From contig NW_026042436.1 of NCBI RefSeq assembly GCF_023856365.1, positions 186,001-250,000 of the forward strand: DNA of 64,000 bases. Direction: 5' to 3'. This DNA comes from Brienomyrus brachyistius. Taxonomy: Eukaryota; Chordata; Actinopteri; Osteoglossiformes; Mormyridae. Of the stretch, positions 22,701-35,568 are shown in pieces; position 1 is the stretch's first letter; each line of letters opens with the position of its first letter. The notes below the pieces were generated by a model. It had not been told where the DNA came from. It searched no databases and saw only the letters and a list, made by a program, of their open reading frames with translations. A program made the translations under genes and the position numbers.

Positions 22701-24143
22701 CTGGACGGGTTTCCAGTCCATCACAGGGCACGGGGCTGGGGGACACCCTGGACGGGATGCCAGTGCATCACAGGGCACAGGGTACAGCCTGGATGGAATG
22801 CCAGTCCATCACAGGGCACGGGGCTGGGGGACACCCTGGATGGGATGCCAGTCCATCGCAGGGCAGAGGGCTGGGATACATCCTGGACGGGATGCCAATA
22901 CATCGCAAGGCACAGGGCTGTGGGACACCCTGGACGGGATGCCAGTCCATCACAGGGCACAGGGCTGGGGTACAGCCTGGATGCGATGCCAGTCCATCGC
23001 AAGGCACAGGGTACAGCCTGGATGGGATGCCAGTCCATCGCAGGGCACAGGGCTGAGGGACAGCCTGGATGGGATTCCGGTCCATCGCAGGGCACAGGGC
23101 TGGGGTACAGCCTGGATGGGATGCCAGTCCATCGCAGGGCACAGGGCTGGGGTACAGCCTGGACGGGATGCCTGTCCATGGCAGGGCACAGGGCTGGGTG
23201 ACACCCTGGACGGGATGCCAGTCCATCACAGGGCACAGGGCTGGGGGACACCCTGCACGGGATGCCAGTGCATCACAGGGCACAGGGTACAGCCTGGATG
23301 GAATGCCAGTCCATCACAGGGCACGGGGCTGGGGGACAGCCTGGATGGGATTCCGGTCCATCGCAGGGCACGGGGCTGGGGGACACCCTGGATGGGAGGC
23401 CAGTCCATCGCAGGGCACAGGGCTGGGGTACAGCCTGGATGGGATGCCAGTCAATCGCAGGGCACAGGGCTGGGGTACAGCCTGGACGGGATGCCTGTCC
23501 ATGGCAGGGCACAGGGCTGGGTGACACCCCTGGACGGGGATGCCAGTCCATCACAGGGCACAGGGCTGGGGGACACCCTGGACGGGATGCCAGTGCATCA
23601 CAGGGCACAGGGTACAGCCTGGATGGAATGCCAGTCCATCACAGGGCACGGGGGCTGGGGGGACACCCTGGATGGGATGCCAGTCCATCGCAGGGCAGAG
23701 GGCTGGGATACATCCTGGACGGGATGCCAAATCCATCGCAAGGCACAGGGCTGTGGGACACCCTGCACGGGATGCCAGTCCATCACATGGCACAGGGCTG
23801 GGGTACAGCCTGGATGGGATGCCAGTCCATCGCAGGGCACAGGGCTGAGGTACAGCCTGGACGGGATGCCTGTCCATCGCAGGGCACAGGGCTGGGGGAC
23901 TCCCTCGACGGGTTGCCAGTCCATCATAGGGCACGGGGCTGGGGTACACCCTGGATGGGATGCCAGTCCATCACAGCGCACAGGGCTGGGGGACACCCTG
24001 GACGGGATGCATGTCCATGACAGGGCACTGGGCTGGGGTACAGCTTAGATGAGATGCCCGTCCATCACAGGGCAGAGGGTTCAGCCTGGATGGGATGCCA
24101 GTCCATTACAGGGCATGGGGCTGAGGTACAGCCTGGACGCGAT
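19735..24143. repeat. Tandem duplication of about 2.2 kb
   Basis: Copy 1 runs about 19,735-21,983 and copy 2 about 21,984-24,143. The offset is 2,249 bp at first and 2,155 bp from about 20,600, because copy 1 has a net two extra long units around 20,230-20,380 (an added GGGAGACTCC/GTTTCCAG pair). Near the end of copy 2 indels cluster: about 23,526, 23,537, 23,651, 23,659 and 23,729. Near 19,676 copy 1's approach has GACACGCAGCATGGG in place of GACACCCTGCATGGG. Confidence 0.82.
21844..22019 (+). repeat. Landmark cassette 9 (A form)
   Basis: Followed by units of the 2.2-kb tandem block rather than the usual CAGGATGACAG unit. Next cassette 2,160 bp on. Confidence 0.93.
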
Positions 24144-24179
24144 GCCAGTCCATCACAGGGCACTGGGAACAGCCTGGAT
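24004..24179 (+). repeat. Landmark cassette 10 (A form)
   Basis: Standard 176 bp. Start of the first 1.99-kb block at 24 kb. Next cassette 1,986 bp on. Confidence 0.93.
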
Positions 24180-25989
24180 GGGATGCCAGTCCATCGCAGG
24201 GCACAGGGCTGGGGTACAGCCTGGACAGGATGACAGTCCATCACAGGGCGCGGGGCTGGGGGACATCCTGGACGGGATGCCAGTCCATCACAGGGCACAG
24301 GGTACAGCCTGGAAGGGATGCCAGTCCATTGCAGGGCAGAGGGCTGAGGGACACCCTGGACGGGATGCCAGTCCATCGCAGGGCACTGGGCTGTGGTACA
24401 GCCCTTGATGGGATGCCAGTCCATCGCAGGGCACAGGGCTGTGGGACACCCTGCACGGGATGCCAGTCCATCACAGGGCACAGGGCTGGGGTACAACCTG
24501 AATGGGATGCCAGTCCATCGCAGGGCACTGGGCTGTGGGACACCCTGCACGGGATGCCAGTCTATCACAGGGCACAGGGCTGGGGTACAGCCTGGACGGG
24601 ATGCCAGTCCATCACAGGGCACTGGGAACAGCCTGGATGGGATGCCAGTCCATCGCAGGGCACAGGTCTGGGGTACAGCCTGGACAGGATGCCAGTCCAT
24701 CACAGGGCGCGGGGTTGGGGGGACACCCTGGACGGGATGCCAGTCCATCAGAGGGCACAGGGTACAGCCTGGAAGGGATGCCAGTCCATCGCAGGGCTCA
24801 GGGCTGAGGGACACCCTGGACGGGATGCCAGTCAATCGCAGGGCAGGGTGCTGGGGTACAACCTGGACGGGATGCCAGTCCATCGCAGGGCACGGTGCTG
24901 GGTAACAACCTGGATGGGATGCCAGTCCATCACAGGGCACAGGGTGGGGTACAGCCTGGATTGGATGCCAGTCCATCGCAGGGCACAGGGCTGGGGGACA
25001 CCCTGGATGGGATGCCAGTCCATCGCATGGCACAGGGCTGGGGGACACCCTGGATGGGATGCCAGTCCATCACAGGGTACAGGGCTGGGGGACACCCTGG
25101 ATGGGATGCCAGTCCATCGCAGGGCAGAGGTCTGGGGGTACAGCCTGGACAGGATGCCAGTCCATCGCAGGGCACAGGGCTGAGGTACAGCCTGGACGGG
25201 ATGCCTGTCCATCGCAGGGCACAGGGCTGGGGACTCCCTGGATGGGTTGCCAGTCCATCACAGGGCACGGGGCTGGGGTACACCTGGATGGGATGCCAGT
25301 CCATCACAGCGCACAGGGCTGGGGGACACCCTGGACGGGATGCATGTCCATGACAGGGCACTGGGCTGGGGGACACCCTGGATGGGATGCCAGTCCGTCA
25401 CAGGGTACAGGGCTGGGGGACACCCTGGATGGGATGCCAGTCCATCGCAGGGCACAGGTCTGGGGTACAGCCTGGACAGGATGCCAGTCCATCACAGGGC
25501 GCGGGGTTAGGGGACACCCTGGACGGGATTGCCAGTCCATCACAGGGCACAGGGCTGGGGGACACCCTGGACGGGATGCCAGTGCATCACAGGGCACAGG
25601 GTACAGCCTGGATGGAATGCCAGTCCATCACAGGGCACGGGGCTGGGGGACACCCTGGATGGGATGCCAGTCCATCGCAGGGCAGAGGGCTGGGAAACAA
25701 CCTGGACGGGATGCCAATCCATCGCAAGGCACAGGGCTGTGGGACACCCTGCACGGGATGCCAGTCCATCACATGGCACAGGGCTGGGGTACAGCCTGGA
25801 TGGGATGCCAGTCCATCGCAGGGCACAGGGCTGAGGTACAGCCTGGACGGGATGCCTGTCCATCGCAGGGCACAGGGCTGGGGGACTCCCTGGACGGGTT
25901 GCCAGTCCATCATAGGGCATGGGGCTGGGGTACACCCTGGATGGATGCCAGTCCATCACAGCGCACAGGGCTGGGGGGACACCCTGGAC

Positions 25990-26167
25990 GGGATGCATGT
26001 CCATGACAGGGCACTGGGCTGGGGTACAGCTTAGATGAGATGCCCGTCCATCACAGGGCAGAGGGTTCAGCCCTGGATGGGATGCCAGTCCATTACAGGG
26101 CATGGGGCTGAGGTACAGCCTGGACGCGATGCCAGTCCATCACAGGGCCACTGGGAACAGCCTGGAT
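25990..26167 (+). repeat. Landmark cassette 11 (A form, two extra bases)
   Basis: Two added Cs (CAGCCCTGG near 26,071 and GGGCCACTGGG near 26,148) make it 178 bp. It lies in the most indel-rich part of the window. Next cassette 4,002 bp on. Confidence 0.92.
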
Positions 26168-27689
26168 GGGATGCCAGTCCATCGCAGGGCACAGGGCTGG
26201 GGTACAGCCTGGACAGGATGACAGTCCATCACAGGGCGCGGGGCTGGGGGACATCCTGGACGGGATGCCAGTCCATCACAGGGCACAGGGTACAGCCTGG
26301 AAGGGATGCCAGTCCATTGCAGGGCAGAGGGCTGAGGGGACACCCTGGACGGGATGCCAGTCCATCGCAGGGCACTGGGCTGTGGTACAGCCATGATGGG
26401 ATGCCAGTCCATCGCTGGGCACAGGGCTGTGGGACACCCTGCACGGGATGCCAGTCATCCACAGGGCACAGGGCTGGGGTACAACCTGAATGGGATGCCA
26501 GTCCATCGCAGGGCACTGGGCTGTGGGACACCCTGCACGGGATGCCAGTCTATCACAGGGCACAGGGCTGGGGTACATCCTGGACGGGATGCCAGTCCAT
26601 CACAGGGCACTGGGAACAGCCTGGATGGGATGCCAGTCCATCGCAGGGCACAGGTCTGGGGTACAGCCTGGACAGGATGCCAGTCCATCACAGGGCGCGG
26701 GGTTGGGGGACACCCTGGACGGGATGCCAGTCCATCAGAGGGCACAGGGTACAGCCTGGAAGGGATGCCAGTCCATCGCAGGGCTCAGGGCTGAGGGACA
26801 CCCTGGACGGGATGCCAGTCAATCGTAGGGCAGGGTGCTGGGGTACAACCTGGACGGGATGCCAGTCCATCGCAGGGCACGGTGCTGGGTAACAACCTGG
26901 ATGGGATGCCAGTCCATCACAGGGCACAGGGCTGGGGTACAGCCTGGATTGGATGCCAGTCCATCGCAGGGCACAGGGCTAGGGGACACCCTGGATGGGA
27001 TGCCAGTCCATCGCATGGCACAGGGCTGGGGGACACCCTGGATGGGATGCCAGTCCATCACAGGGTAGAGGGCTGGGGGACACCCTGGATGAGATGCCAG
27101 TCCATCGCAGGGCAGAGGTCTGGGGTACAGCCTGGACAGGATGCCAGTCCATCGTAGGGCACAGGGCTGAGGTACAGCCTGGACGGGATGCCTGTCCATC
27201 GCAGGGCACAGGGCTGGGGGACTCCCTGGATGGGTTGCCAGTCCATCACAGGGCACGGGGCTGGGGTACACCCTGGATGGGATGCCAGTCCATCACAGCG
27301 CACAGGGCTGGGGGACACCCTGGACGGGATGCATGTCCATGACAGGGCACTGGGCTGGGGGACACCCTGGATGGGATGCCAGTCCGTCACAGGGTACAGG
27401 GCTGGGGGACACCCTGGATGGGATGCCAGTCCATCGCAGGGCACAGGTCTGGGGTACAGCCTGGACAGGATGCCAGTCCATCACAGGGCGCGGGGTTAGG
27501 GGACACCCTGGACGGGATGCCAGTCCATCACAGGGCACAGGGTACAGCCTGGAAGGGATGCCAGTGCATCGCAGGGCACAGGGCTGGGTTACAGCCTGGA
27601 CGGGATACCAGTCCATCGCAAGGCACAGGGTACAGCCTGGATGGGATGCCAGTCCATCGCAGGGCACAGGGCTGAGGGACAGCCTGGAT

Positions 27690-27736
27690 GGGATTCCGGT
27701 CCTTTGCAGGGCACGGGGCTTGGGGACACCCTGGAC
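27690..27736 (+). repeat. CTTTGC landmark unit 5 (orphan)
   Basis: The only one without a cassette 552-554 bp downstream, because the block ends at the 28,137 duplication junction. Confidence 0.93.
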
Positions 27737-29486
27737 GGGAGGCCAGTCCATCGCAGGGCACAGGGATGTGGGACACCCTGCACGGGATGCCAGTCCATCA
27801 CAGGGCACAGGGCTGGGGTACAGCCTGGATGGAATGCAAGTCCATCACAGGGCACAGGGCTGAGGGACAGCCTGGATGGGATTCCGGTCCATCGCAGGGC
27901 ACGGGGCTGGGGGACACCCTGGACGGGATACCAGTCCATCGCAAGGCACAGGGTACAGCCTGGATGGGATGCCAGTCCATCGCAGGGCACAGGGCTGGGG
28001 TACAGCCTGGACGGGATGCCTGTCCATCGCAGGGCACAGGGCTGGGTGACACCCTGGACGGGATGCCAGTCCATCACAGGGCACAGGGCTGGGGGACACC
28101 CTGGACGGGATGCCAGTGCATCCCAGGGCACAGGGTACACCCTGGACGGGATGCCAGTCCATCGCAGGGCACTGGGCTGTGGTACAGCCTTGATGGGATG
28201 CCAGTCCATCGCAGGGCACAGGGCTGTGGGACACCCTGCACGGGATGCCAGTCCATCACAGGGCACAGGGCTGGGGTACAACCTGAATGGGATGCCAGTC
28301 CATCGCAGGGCACTGGGCTGTGGGACACCCTGCACGGGATGCCAGTCTATCACAGGGCACAGGGCTGGGGTACATCCTGGACGGGATGCCAGTCCATCAC
28401 AGGGCACTGGGAACAGCCTGGATGGGATGCCAGTCCATCGCAGGGCACAGGTCTGGGGTACAGCCTGGACAGGATGCCAGTCCATCACAGGGCGCGGGGT
28501 TGGGGGACACCCTGGACGGGATGCCAGTCTATCAGAGGGCACAGGGTACAGCCTGGAAGGGATGCCAGTCCATCGCAGGGCTCAGGGCTGAGGGACACCC
28601 TGGACGGGATGCCAGTCAATCGTAGGGCAGGGTGCTGGGGTACAACCTGGACGGGATGCCAGTCCATCGCAGGGCACGGTGCTGGGTAACAACCTGGATG
28701 GGATGCCAGTCCATCACAGGGCACAGGGCTGGGGTACAGCCTGGATTGGATGCCAGTCCATCGCAGGGCACAGGGCTGGGGGACACCCTGGATGGGATGC
28801 CAGTCCATCGCATGGCACGGGGCTGGGGGACACCCTGGATGGGATGCCAGTCCATCACAGGGTAGAGGGCTGGGGGACACCCTGGATGGGATGCCAGTCC
28901 ATCGCAGGGCAGAGGTCTTTGGTACAGCCTGGACAGGATGCCAGTCCATCGCAGGGCACAGGGCTGAGGTACAGCCTGGACGGGATGCCTGTCCATCGCA
29001 GGGCACAGGGCTGGGGGACTCCCTGGATGGGTTGCCAGTCCATCACAGGGCACGGGGCTGGGGTACACCCTGGATGGGATGCCAGTCCATCACAGCGCAC
29101 AGGGCTGGGGGACACCCTGGACGGGATGCATGTCCATGACAGGGCACTGGGCTGGGGGACACCCTGGATGGGATGCCAGTCCGTCACAGGGTACAGGGCT
29201 GGGGGACACCCTGGATGGGATGCCAGTCCATCGCAGGGCACAGGTCTGGGGTACAGCCTGGACAGGATGCCAGTCCATCACAGGGCGCGGGGTTAGGGGA
29301 CACCCTGGACGGGATGCCAGTCCATCACAGGGCACAGGGTACAGCCTGGAAGGGATGCCAGTGCATCGCAGGGCACAGGGCTGGGTTACAGCCTGGACGG
29401 GATACCAGTCCATCGCAAGGCACAGGGTACAGCCTGGATGGGATGCCAGTCCATCGCAGGGCACAGGGCTGAGGGACAGCCTGGAT

Positions 29487-29533
29487 GGGATTCCGGTCCT
29501 TTGCAGGGCACGGGGCTTGGGGACACCCTGGAC
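29487..29533 (+). repeat. CTTTGC landmark unit 6 (H1)
   Basis: Tandem copy of unit 5 at 1,797 bp; cassette 12 follows at 552 bp. Confidence 0.93.
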
Positions 29534-29991
29534 GGGAGGCCAGTCCATCGCAGGGCACAGGGATGTGGGACACCCTGCACGGGATGCCAGTCCATCACAG
29601 GGCACAGGGCTGGGGTACAGCCTGGATGGAATGCAAGTCCATCACAGGGCACAGGGCTGAGGGACAGCCTGGATGGGATTCCGGTCCATCGCAGGGCACG
29701 GGGCTGGGGGACACCCTGGACGGGATACCAGTCCATCGCAAGGCACAGGGTACAGCCTGGATGGGATGCCAGTCCATCGCAGGGCACAGGGCTGGGGTAC
29801 AGCCTGGACGGGATGCCTGTCCATCGCAGGGCACAGGGCTGGGTGACACCCTGGACGGGATGCCAGTCCATCACAGGGCACAGGGCTGGGGGACACCCTG
29901 GACGGGATGCCAGTGCATCCCAGGGCACAGGGTACACCCTGGATGGGATGCCAGTCCATCACAGCGCACAGGGCTGGGGGACACCATGGAC

Positions 29992-30167
29992 GGGATGCAT
30001 GTCCATGACAGGGCACTGGGCTGGGGTACAGCTTAGATGGGATGCCCGTCCATCACAGGGCAGAGGGTTCAGCCTGGATGGGATGCCAGTCCATTACAGG
30101 GCATGGGGCTGAGGTACAGCCTGGACGCGATGCCAGTCCATCACAGGGAACTGGGAACAGCCTGGAT
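29992..30167 (+). repeat. Landmark cassette 12 (G form, GAACTGGG), in H1
   Basis: The unit just upstream has ACACCATGGAC, shared only with its copy in H2. Next cassette 3,528 bp on. Confidence 0.93.
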
Positions 30168-31675
30168 GGGATACCAGTCCATCGCAGGGCACAGGGCTGG
30201 GGTACAGCCTGGACAGGATGACAGTCCATCACAGGGCGCGGGGCTGGGGGACACCCTGGACGGGATGCCAGTCCATCACAGGGCACAGGGTACAGCCTGG
30301 AAGGGATGCCAGTCCATTGCAGGGCACAGGGCTGAGGGACACCCTGGACGGGATGCCAGACCATCACAGGGCACAGGGCTGGGGTACAACCTGGATGGGA
30401 TGCCAGTCCATCGCAGGGCACAGGGCTGTGGGACACCCTGCATGGGATGCCAGTCTATCACAGGGCACAGGGCTGGGGTACAGCCTGGACGGGATGCCAG
30501 TCCATCACAGGGCACTGGGAACAGCCTGGATGGGATGCCAGTCCATCGCATGGCACAGGGCTGGGGGACACCCTGGATGGGATGCCAGTCCATCACAGGG
30601 TACAGGGCTTGGGGACACCCTGGATGGGATGCCAGTCCATCGCAGGGCACAGGTCTGGGGTACAGCCTGGACAGGATGCCAGTCCATCACAGGGCGCGGG
30701 GTTAGGGGACACCCTGGACGGGATGCCAGTCCATCACAGGGCACAGGGTACAGCCTGGAAGGGATGCCAGTGCATCGCAGGGCACAGGGCTGGGTTACAG
30801 CCTGGACGGGATACCAGTCCATCGCAAGGCACAGGGTACACCCTGGACGGGATGCCAGTCCATCGCAGGGCGCGGGGCTGGGGGACATCCTGGACGGGAT
30901 GCCAGTCCATCACAGGGCACAGGGTACAGCCTGGAAGGGATGCCAGTCCATTGCAGGGCACAGGGCTGAGGGACACCCTGGACGGGATGCCAGTCCATCG
31001 CAGGGCACTGGGCTGGGGTACAGCCTTGATGGGATGCCAGTCCATCGCAGGGCACAGGGCTGTGGGACACCCTGCACGGGATGCCAGTCCATCACAGGGC
31101 ACAGGGCTGGGGTACAACCTGGATGGGATGCCAGTCCATCGCAGGGCACTGGGCTGTGGGACACCCTGCACGGGATGCCAGTCCATCGCAGGGCACAGGG
31201 CTGAGGTACAGCCTGGACGGGATGCCTGTCCATCGCAGGGCACAGGGCTGGGAGACTCCCTGGACGGGTTTCCAGTCCATCACAGGGCACGGGGCTGGGG
31301 GACACCCTGGACGGGATGCCAGTGCATCACAGGGCACAGGGTACAGCCTGGATGGAATGCCAGTCTATCACAGGGCACGGGGCTGGGGGACACCCTGGAT
31401 AGGATGCCAGTCCATCGCAGGGCAGAGGGCTGGGATACATCCTGGACGGGATGCCAATACATCGCAAGGCACAGGGCTGTGGGACACCCTGGACGGGAGG
31501 CCAGTCCATCGCAGGGCACAGGGCTGTGGGACACCCTGCACGGGATGCCAGTCCATCACAGGGCACAGGGCTGGGGTACAGCCTGGATGCGATGCCAGTC
31601 CATCGCAAGGCACAGTGTACAGCCTGGATGGGATGCCAGTCCATCGCAGGGCACAGGGCTGAGGGACAGCCTGGA

Positions 31676-33378
31676 TGGGATTCCGGTCCATCGCAGGGCA
31701 CGAGGCTGGGGGACAGCCTGGATGGGATTCCGGTCCATCGCAGGGCACGGGGCTGGGGGACACCCTGGATGGGATGCCAGTCCATCACAGGGCACAGGGT
31801 ACAGCCTGGAAGGGATGCCAGTGCATCGCAGGGCACAGGGCTGGGTTACAGCCTGGACGGGATACCAGTCCATCGCAAGGCACAGGGTACACCCTGGACG
31901 GGATGCCAGTCCATCGCAGGGCGCGGGGCTGGGGGACATCCTGGACGGGATGCCAGTCCATCACAGGGCACAGGGTACAGCCTGGAAGGGATGCCAGTCC
32001 ATTGCAGGGCACAGGGCTGAGGGACACCCTGGACGGGATGCCAGTCCATCGCAGGGCACTGGGCTGGGGTACAGCCTTGATGGGATGCCAGTCCATCGCA
32101 GGGCACAGGGCTGAGGGACACCCTGGACGGGATGCCAGTCCATCGCAGGGCACTGGGCTGGGGTACAGCCTTGATGGGATGCCAGTCCATCGCAGGGCAC
32201 AGGGCTGTGGGACACCCTGCACGGGATGCCAGTCCATCACAGGGCACAGGGCTGGGGTACAACCTGGATGGGATGCCAGTCCATCGCAGGGCACTGGGCT
32301 GTGGGACACCCTGCACGGGATGCCAGTCCATCGCAGGGCACAGGGCTGAGGTACAGCCTGGACGGGATGCCTGTCCATCGCAGGGCACAGGGCTGGGAGA
32401 CTCCCTGGACGGGTTTCCAGTCCATCACAGGGCACGGGGCTGGGGGACACCCTGGACGGGATGCCAGTGCATCACAGGGCACAGGGTACAGCCTGGATGG
32501 AATGCCAGTCCATCACAGGGCACGGGGCTGGGGGACACCCTGGATAGGATGCCAGTCCATCGCAGGGCAGAGGGCTGGGATACATCCTGGACGGGATGTC
32601 AATACATCGCAAGGCACAGGGCTGTGGGACACCCTGGACGGGAGGCCAGTCCATCGCAGGGCACAGGGCTGTGGGACACCCTGCATGGGATGCCAGTCCA
32701 TCACAGGGCACAGGGCTGGGGTACAGCCTGGATGCGATGCCAGTCCATCGCAAGGCACAGGGTACAGCCTGGATGGGATGCCAGTCCATCGCAGGGCACA
32801 GGGCTGAGGGACAGCCTGGATGGGATTCCGGTCCATCGCAGGGCACGAGGCTGGGGGACAGCCTGGATGGGATTCCGGTCCATCGCAGGGCACGGGGCTG
32901 GGGGACACCCTGGATGGGAGGCCAGTCCATCGCAGGGCACAGGGCTGGGGTACAGCCTGGATGGGATGCCAGTCCATCGCAGGGCACAGGGCTGGGGTAC
33001 AGCCTGGACGGGATGCCTGTCCATGGCAGGGCACAGGGCTGGGTGACACCCTGGACGGGATGCCAGTCCATCACAGGGCACAGGGCTGGGGGACACCCTG
33101 GACGGGATGCCAGTGCATCACAGGGCACAGGGTACAGCCTGGATGGAATGCCAGTCCATCACAGGGCACGGGGCTGGGGGACACCCTGGATGGGATGCCA
33201 GTCCATCGCAGGGCAGAGGGCTGGGATACAACCTGGACGGGATGCCAATCCATCGCAAGGCACAGGGCTGTGGGACACCCTGCACGGGATGCCAGTCCAT
33301 CACATGGCACAGGGCTGGGGTACAGCCTTGATGGGATGCCAGTCCATCGCAGGGCACAGGGCTGAGGTACAGCCTGGA
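31676..33378. repeat. Higher-order module T1 (1,703 bp)
   Basis: T starts TGGGATTCCGGTCC, soon followed by a CACGAGGCTGGGG unit, and ends in a TGAGGTACAGCCTGGA unit. Its length fits 31 long plus 6 short units. Inside is an exact 94-bp doublet (32,017-32,110 and 32,111-32,204: CTGAGGGACACC unit plus TACAGCCTTGAT unit) seen in every T copy. Other markers are ACGGGTTTCCAG near 32,409 and CCAATACATCGC near 32,599 (here GATGTCAATAC, a change private to T1). Its edges are set by the T3/T4 and T5/T6 head-to-tail junctions elsewhere. Confidence 0.9.
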
Positions 33379-33519
33379 CGGGATGCCTGTCCATCGCAGG
33401 GCACAGGGCTGGGGGACTCCCTGGACGGGTTGCCAGTCCATCATAGGGCACGGGGCTGGGGTACACCCTGGATGGGATGCCAGTCCATCACAGCGCACCG
33501 GGCTGGGGACACCCTGGAC

Positions 33520-33695
33520 GGCATGCATGTCCATGACAGGGCACTGGGCTGGGGTACAGCTTAGATGAGATGCCCGTCCATCACAGGGCAGAGGGTTCAG
33601 CCTGGATGGGATGCCAGTCCATTACAGGGCATGGGGCTGAGGTACAGCCTGGACGCGATGCCAGTCCATCACCGGGCACTGAGAACAGCCTGGAT
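33520..33695 (+). repeat. Landmark cassette 13 (A form), in U1
   Basis: Begins GGCATGCATG instead of GGGATGCATG, a mark of the U modules, and has CACCGGGCACTGAGAAC in the fourth unit (CACTGAG shared with U3). The following unit is one base short. Next cassette 1,873 bp on. Confidence 0.92.
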
Positions 33696-34886
33696 GGATA
33701 CCAGTCCATCGCAGGGCACAGGGCTGGGGTACAGCCTGGACAGGATGACAGTCCATCACAGGGCGCGGGGCTGGGGGACATCCTGGACGGGATGCCAGTC
33801 CATCACAGGGCACAGGGTACAGCCTGGAAGGGATGCCAGTCCATTGCAGGGCACAGGGCTGAGGGACACCCTGGACGGGATGCCAGTCCATCGCAGGGCA
33901 CTGGGCTGTGGTACAGCCTTGATGGGATGCCAGTCCATCGCAGGGCACAGGGCTGTGGGACACCCTGCACGGGATGCCAGTCCATCACAGGGCACAGGGC
34001 TGGGGTACAACCTGGATGGGATGCCATTCCATCGCAGGGCACTGGGCTGTGGGACACCCTGCACGGGATGCCAGTCTATCACAGGGCACAGGGCTGGGGT
34101 ACAGCCTGGACGGGATGCCAGTCCATCACAGGGCACTGGGAACAGCCTGGATGGGATGCCAGTCCATCGCAGGGCACAGGTCTGGGGTACAGCCTGGACA
34201 GGATGCCAGTCCATCACAGGGCGCGGGGTTGGGGGACACCCTGGACAGGATGCCAGTCCATCAGAGGGCACAGGGTACAGCCTGGAAGGGATGCCAGTCC
34301 ATCGCAGGGCACAGGGCTGAGGGACACCCTGGACGGGATGCCAGTCCATCGCAGGGCAGGGTGCTGGGGTACAACCTGGACGGGATTCCAGTCCATCGCA
34401 GGGCACGGTGCTGGGTAACAACCTGGATGAGATGCCAGTCCATCACAGGGCACAGGGCTGGGGTACAGCCTGGATTGGATGCCAGTCCATTGCAGGGCAC
34501 AGGGCTGGGGGACACCCTGGATGGGATGCCAGTCCATCGCATGGCACAGGGCTGGGGGACACCCTGGATGGGATGCCAGTCCATTACAGGGTACAGGGCT
34601 GGGGGACACCCTGGATGGGATGCCAGTCCATCGCAGGGCACAGGTCTGGGGTACAGCCTGGACAGGATGCCAGTCCATCACAGGGCGCGGGGTTAGGGGA
34701 CACCCTGGACGGGATGCCAGTCCATCACAGGGCACAGGGTACAGCCTGGAAGGGATGCCAGTGCATCTCAGGGCACAGGGCTGGGTTACAGCCTGGACGG
34801 GATACCAGTCCATCGCAAGGCACAGGGTACAGCCTGGATAGGGTGCCAGTCCATCGCAGGGCACAGGGCTGAGGGACAGCCTGGAT

Positions 34887-34933
34887 GGGATTCCGGTCCT
34901 TTGCAGGGCACGGGGCTTGGGGACACCCTGGAC
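34887..34933 (+). repeat. CTTTGC landmark unit 7 (U1)
   Basis: Cassette 14 follows at 553 bp owing to an extra T near 35,333. Confidence 0.93.
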
Positions 34934-35392
34934 GGGAGGCCAGTCCATCGCAGGGCACAGGGATGTGGGACACCCTGCACGGGATGCCAGTCCATCACAG
35001 GGCACAGGGCTGGGGTACAGCCTGGATGGAAAGCAAGTCCATCACAGGGCACAGGGCTGAGGGACAGCCTGGATGGGATTCCGGTCCATCGCAGGGCACG
35101 GGGCTGGGGGACACCCTGGACGGGATACCAGTCCATCGCAAGGCACAGGGTACAGCCTGGATGGGATGCCAGTCCATCGCATGGCACAGGGCTGGGGTAC
35201 AGCCTGGACGGGATGCCTGTCCATCGCAGGGCACAGGGCTGGGTGACACCCTGGACGGGATGCCAGTCCATCACAGGGCACAGGGCTGTGGGACACCCTG
35301 GACGGGATGCCAGTGCATCACAGGGCACAGGGTTACACCTTGGATGGGATGCCAGTCCATCACAGCGCACAGGGCTGGGGGACACCCTGGAC

Positions 35393-35568
35393 GGGATGCA
35401 TGTCCATGACAGGGCACTGGGCTGGGGTACAGCTTAGATGGGATGCCCGTCCATCACAGGGCAGAGGGTTCAGCCTGGATGGGATGCCAGTCCATTACAG
35501 GGCATGGGGCTGAGGTACAGCCTGGACGCGATGCCAGTCCATCACAGGGAACTGGGAACAGCCTGGAT
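35393..35568 (+). repeat. Landmark cassette 14 (G form, GAACTGGG), in U1
   Basis: CTTTGC unit at 34,887, one base farther than usual because of an extra T near 35,333. Next cassette 5,091 bp on. Confidence 0.93.

Larger units (their letters stand above)
24004..27525. repeat. Tandem pair of about 1.99-kb A-form blocks (24 and 26 kb)
   Basis: The cassettes at 24,004 and 25,990 are 1,986 bp apart and the sequence after each matches to about 25,530 and 27,525. This is the densest region for one-base indels in the window: about 24,401, 24,720, 24,953, 25,135, 25,233, 25,283, 25,529, 25,943, 25,976, 26,071, 26,148, 26,338 and 26,455. Most add or remove one base in a run of the same base. The block type is the same as at 5.5-9.0 kb. 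Confidence 0.8.
26340..29933. repeat. Tandem duplication, period 1,797 bp
   Basis: Copy 1 is about 26,340-28,136 and copy 2 about 28,137-29,933. Frames at 26,835, 27,282 and 27,641 recur exactly 1,797 bp on. The period fits 33 long plus 6 short units. The junction at 28,137 joins the end of a CTTTGC-lineage segment to an A-form segment, so the 27,690 CTTTGC unit is the only one of its kind with no cassette 552-554 bp downstream. Confidence 0.88.
28215..31675. repeat. Higher-order module H1 (3,461 bp)
   Basis: This module matches H2 (38,707-42,167) base for base apart from a few substitutions, at a constant offset of 10,492. It contains a CTTTGC unit (29,487), a G-form cassette (29,992) whose upstream unit has ACACCATGGAC, and the rare CCAGACCATCAC unit near 30,358. 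Substitutions against H2 include GCACGGGGC/GCACAGGGC near 28,819, GATGCCAG/GATGTCAG near 28,611, and GGGATGCCAGTG/GGGAGGCCAGTG near 30,766. The left edge is where H2 departs from it. Confidence 0.9.
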
